DNA of 64,000 nucleotides from Arthrobacter oryzae (GTDB lineage: Bacteria; Actinomycetota; Actinomycetes; Actinomycetales; Micrococcaceae), in NCBI RefSeq assembly GCF_030718995.1, contig NZ_CP132204.1, positions 4,464,001-4,528,000 of the forward strand, written 5' to 3'. Position numbers and translations under genes: made by a program. Shown here one piece after another: positions 62,339 through 64,000 of this stretch; position 1 is the first letter of the stretch, and every line of letters begins with the position of its first letter. The notes under the pieces are model-generated. The model saw only the letters and a list, made by a program, of their open reading frames with translations. It was not told where the DNA came from and did no database searches.

Positions 62339-63436
62339 ATGGACTGGATTATCTGGGTCATTGTCATCGTGGTCATCGTAGGAGTGGTGTGGTGGCTCCT
62401 GAACCGCAACAGTTCAGGAACTGCTACGGGCACATCAACGGCCTCCGACTCCGGCGCGCCCGCTCCACGGGTAGAGGAAACCGGCACCTCCCGCCTTGAA
62501 TCCACCGGTAACGCAGCCCCCGCCGGAGGCGGAGCAGCAGCGTCGGCTGACGCAGCCGCAACAACCGGAATGCCGGCCGCTGCAGGATTCGGTTCCGCCG
62601 GGACGGCCAGGACCGCCGGCGGAGACGTGGACGACTGGGACGAAGACACGGCGGCTGAAAGGGATGTTCCCCCAGCAGGCACCGCCCGCTCCACAGATAC
62701 CCGCCGGGTTTCAGATACCGGCGGCACAGCCGAACCTGAACGCACGGCCGTGGCCGGAAAGGCAGAGGAAAAGGCAGAGTGGGAAGCACAGTGGTCAGAG
62801 GCGGGGAGCACCCCGCACGCGGCGCAGGCACATGCGGCGGAAGCACAAGCCACGCACGCTCCGGCCGAGGGACACGCGGCCGAGGCCCCGGCTCACCACC
62901 CTGAGTACACGGAACCGCACGCACGCACCCTGCCCGGCGCTGAATCCGCCGCGGCGGAGGACGTCCAGGAGCCCGCAACAGAGGCGGACCAGCGCCCGGC
63001 CACCGCAACGGCGCCCACCACCGCAACGGCGCCCACCACCGCGACGGCGCCCACCACCGCAACGGCGCCGGCCGCAGCAACCGCTCAGGCCAGCGGGAGC
63101 AGCGGCGTCGTGACCGGCGGCGGAGCACTTTCCGAAGGGGATGCCGAAACCATGCAGGCTGCCGCCTCCTCGGCTGCTACGGAAGCGGCCGCAAGCCACA
63201 CCGCAGAGCCCGCCGGTCACCTCGCCGCCGAGCAGCCGTACGGTGAAGGATCCGCAGCACCCGGCCCGGACGGCAGGGGGCCGGAAGGTTACACCGTCAA
63301 GGGCGATGCCCAGTCGATGACCTACCACGACGAAACCAGCCCCGCCTTTGAGGAAACGACAGCGGACGTCTGGTTCGAGTCGGAGGCCCACGCTGAGGCA
63401 GCCGGTTTCCGGGCTCCGCGGCGTAGCCGGCGCTAG
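62339..63436 (+). CDS. Membrane-anchored low-complexity protein with C-terminal sunset domain
   Basis: This 365-residue protein begins with a single membrane helix (about residues 3-21, WIIWVIVIVVIVGVVWWLL). About 280 residues rich in Ala, Thr, Glu and Pro follow, probably disordered, with a TATAPT hexapeptide repeated four times. The last 50 residues, EGYTVKGDAQSMTYH ... AEVW-like ADVWFESEAHAEAAGFRAPRRSRR, match the small sunset domain found at the ends of several actinobacterial proteins, including ribosomal ones. The ATG at 62339 follows GAAGGG. The domain would face the cytoplasm or the exterior depending on helix orientation; role unknown. Confidence 0.85.
   Translation: MDWIIWVIVIVVIVGVVWWLLNRNSSGTATGTSTASDSGAPAPRVEETGTSRLESTGNAAPAGGGAAASADAAATTGMPAAAGFGSAGTARTAGGDVDDWDEDTAAERDVPPAGTARSTDTRRVSDTGGTAEPERTAVAGKAEEKAEWEAQWSEAGSTPHAAQAHAAEAQATHAPAEGHAAEAPAHHPEYTEPHARTLPGAESAAAEDVQEPATEADQRPATATAPTTATAPTTATAPTTATAPAAATAQASGSSGVVTGGGALSEGDAETMQAAASSAATEAAASHTAEPAGHLAAEQPYGEGSAAPGPDGRGPEGYTVKGDAQSMTYHDETSPAFEETTADVWFESEAHAEAAGFRAPRRSRR
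63002..63073 (+). repeat. 18-bp tandem repeat (4 copies) in the sunset-domain gene
   Basis: ACCGCAACGGCGCCCACC and near-identical copies follow each other in frame, coding Thr-Ala-Thr-Ala-Pro-Thr. One copy has GCGACG in place of GCAACG and the last diverges at its end. Confidence 0.9.
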
Positions 63437-63464
63437 GCACGCAGGCGGGGAGGCCGGCGTCGAC

Positions 63465-64000
63465 ATGAGGCGGGAAAGGGCGGGGCACAGACGCACGGCT
63501 GCTCTCCCCCTTATGCCTGCCGCCGCCCTGGTGTCAGCGCTGGCACTGGCGCTGTCCGCTTGTACCGGAGGAGGCAGCGCGCCCCCCACAGGCAACGCGG
63601 GTTCAGTCACCGGCGGTGACCGGGCGGCCCGGGAACCACAGGTGCTTGAGACCGTCGAAGGACTGCGGCTGCCATGGTCAACCGTGTTCCTGCCCGACGG
63701 CACGGCCGTGATCTCCGAACGTGACAGTGGAGAACTCAAATCCGTCAAGGACGGTTCAACCACTGTTCTGGGCAGCATCCCCGGGGTTGTGCCCGGCGGA
63801 GAAGGCGGCCTCCTGGGGCTGGCCGTCTCTCCGAACTACGACTCCGACAAGTCCCTGTTCGCGTACTTCACGGCCCAGGCGGACAACAGGATTGCCCGGT
63901 TCACACTGTCAGAGCCGGAAACGGGGGGTGCGTTGAGACTCGGCGGGCCTGAGACCATCTTCTCCGGCATCCCGAAGGCCTCAACCCACAACGGCGGGCG
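63465..64000 (+). CDS. PQQ-dependent sugar dehydrogenase, lipoprotein (3' truncated by window)
   Basis: The frame from ATG 63465 runs to the right edge (178 codons). It has a basic start MRRERAGHRRT, a hydrophobic stretch and the lipobox LSAC near residue 36. EGLRLPWSTVFLPDGTAVISERDSG, GGEGGLLGLAVSP and the catalytic region beginning STHNGG then match the soluble glucose/sorbosone dehydrogenase family that uses pyrroloquinoline quinone on a six-bladed propeller. It would act outside the membrane on a sugar or aldehyde. GGGGAGG lies 11 bases upstream of the ATG. The C-terminal half lies outside the window. Confidence 0.88.
   Translation, partial: MRRERAGHRRTAALPLMPAAALVSALALALSACTGGGSAPPTGNAGSVTGGDRAAREPQVLETVEGLRLPWSTVFLPDGTAVISERDSGELKSVKDGSTTVLGSIPGVVPGGEGGLLGLAVSPNYDSDKSLFAYFTAQADNRIARFTLSEPETGGALRLGGPETIFSGIPKASTHNGG

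Overview
The window reads as chromosomal DNA of a high-GC actinobacterium, most likely an Arthrobacter/Pseudarthrobacter-type member of the Micrococcaceae. This is inferred from the GC-rich codon use, the protein flavour and the gene order; no marker such as 16S is present. From memory of Mycobacterium tuberculosis, the backbone is collinear with its ffh-glnD-glnB-amt-ftsY-smc-fpg-rnc ... coaD-rsmD-recG-thiL-ddl-gpsA ... leuD-leuC-IclR-gltX ... leuB-serA-ilvC-ilvN-ilvB stretch. It is therefore ordinary core chromosome carrying small lineage-specific insertions. I saw no prophage, insertion sequence or CRISPR array.

Layout: (1) 1-2.8 kb: a TPP riboswitch and thiC, then an alpha/beta hydrolase whose nucleophile serine is replaced. 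(2) 2.8-17.4 kb: protein export (ffh, ftsY), nitrogen (amt-glnK), a second-type G6PDH, an MFS exporter, smc, and the DUF177-rpmF-rnc-mutM cluster with coaD. (3) 17.5-20.3 kb: a three-gene coupled operon (SDR, aminotransferase, spermidine-synthase-like) set between coaD and rsmD. (4) 20.3-30.1 kb: rsmD, recG, a DAK2-domain protein, thiL, a DUF3515 lipoprotein, ddl, gpsA, plsC and murA. (5) 30.2-33.2 kb: leuCD and a divergent IclR regulator (NdgR/LtbR type). (6) 33.2-43.8 kb: DUF1697, tandem dynamin-like GTPases, tRNA-Gln and tRNA-Glu, an Leu/Gly heptad-repeat surface protein, HAD, gltX, an FAH-family enzyme, an MBL hydrolase and DUF1304. (7) 44-46.3 kb: ilvE and leuB. (8) 46.3-48 kb: a divergent class F-like sortase next to a secreted Val-Asp-Pro repeat protein that could be its substrate. 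(9) 48.4-53.6 kb: metG and a MacB/FtsX-type ABC transporter. (10) 53.8-61.2 kb: serA, ilvC, ilvN, ilvB with an attenuator leader, and ilvD. (11) 61.3-64 kb: a LysR regulator, a membrane-anchored sunset-domain protein and a truncated PQQ-dependent sugar dehydrogenase.

Functionally the window concentrates branched-chain amino acid synthesis (ilvB, ilvN, ilvC, ilvD, ilvE, leuB, leuC, leuD). Two layers of control are visible. One is a palindrome, CGTCTCA-N5-TGAGAT, found both in the leuC/IclR intergenic region and in front of ilvD. The other is a 23-residue leader peptide with a Val-Val-Val-Leu run, followed by an intrinsic terminator, in front of ilvB. The least explained items are the sortase/repeat-protein pair and the regulatory palindromes.
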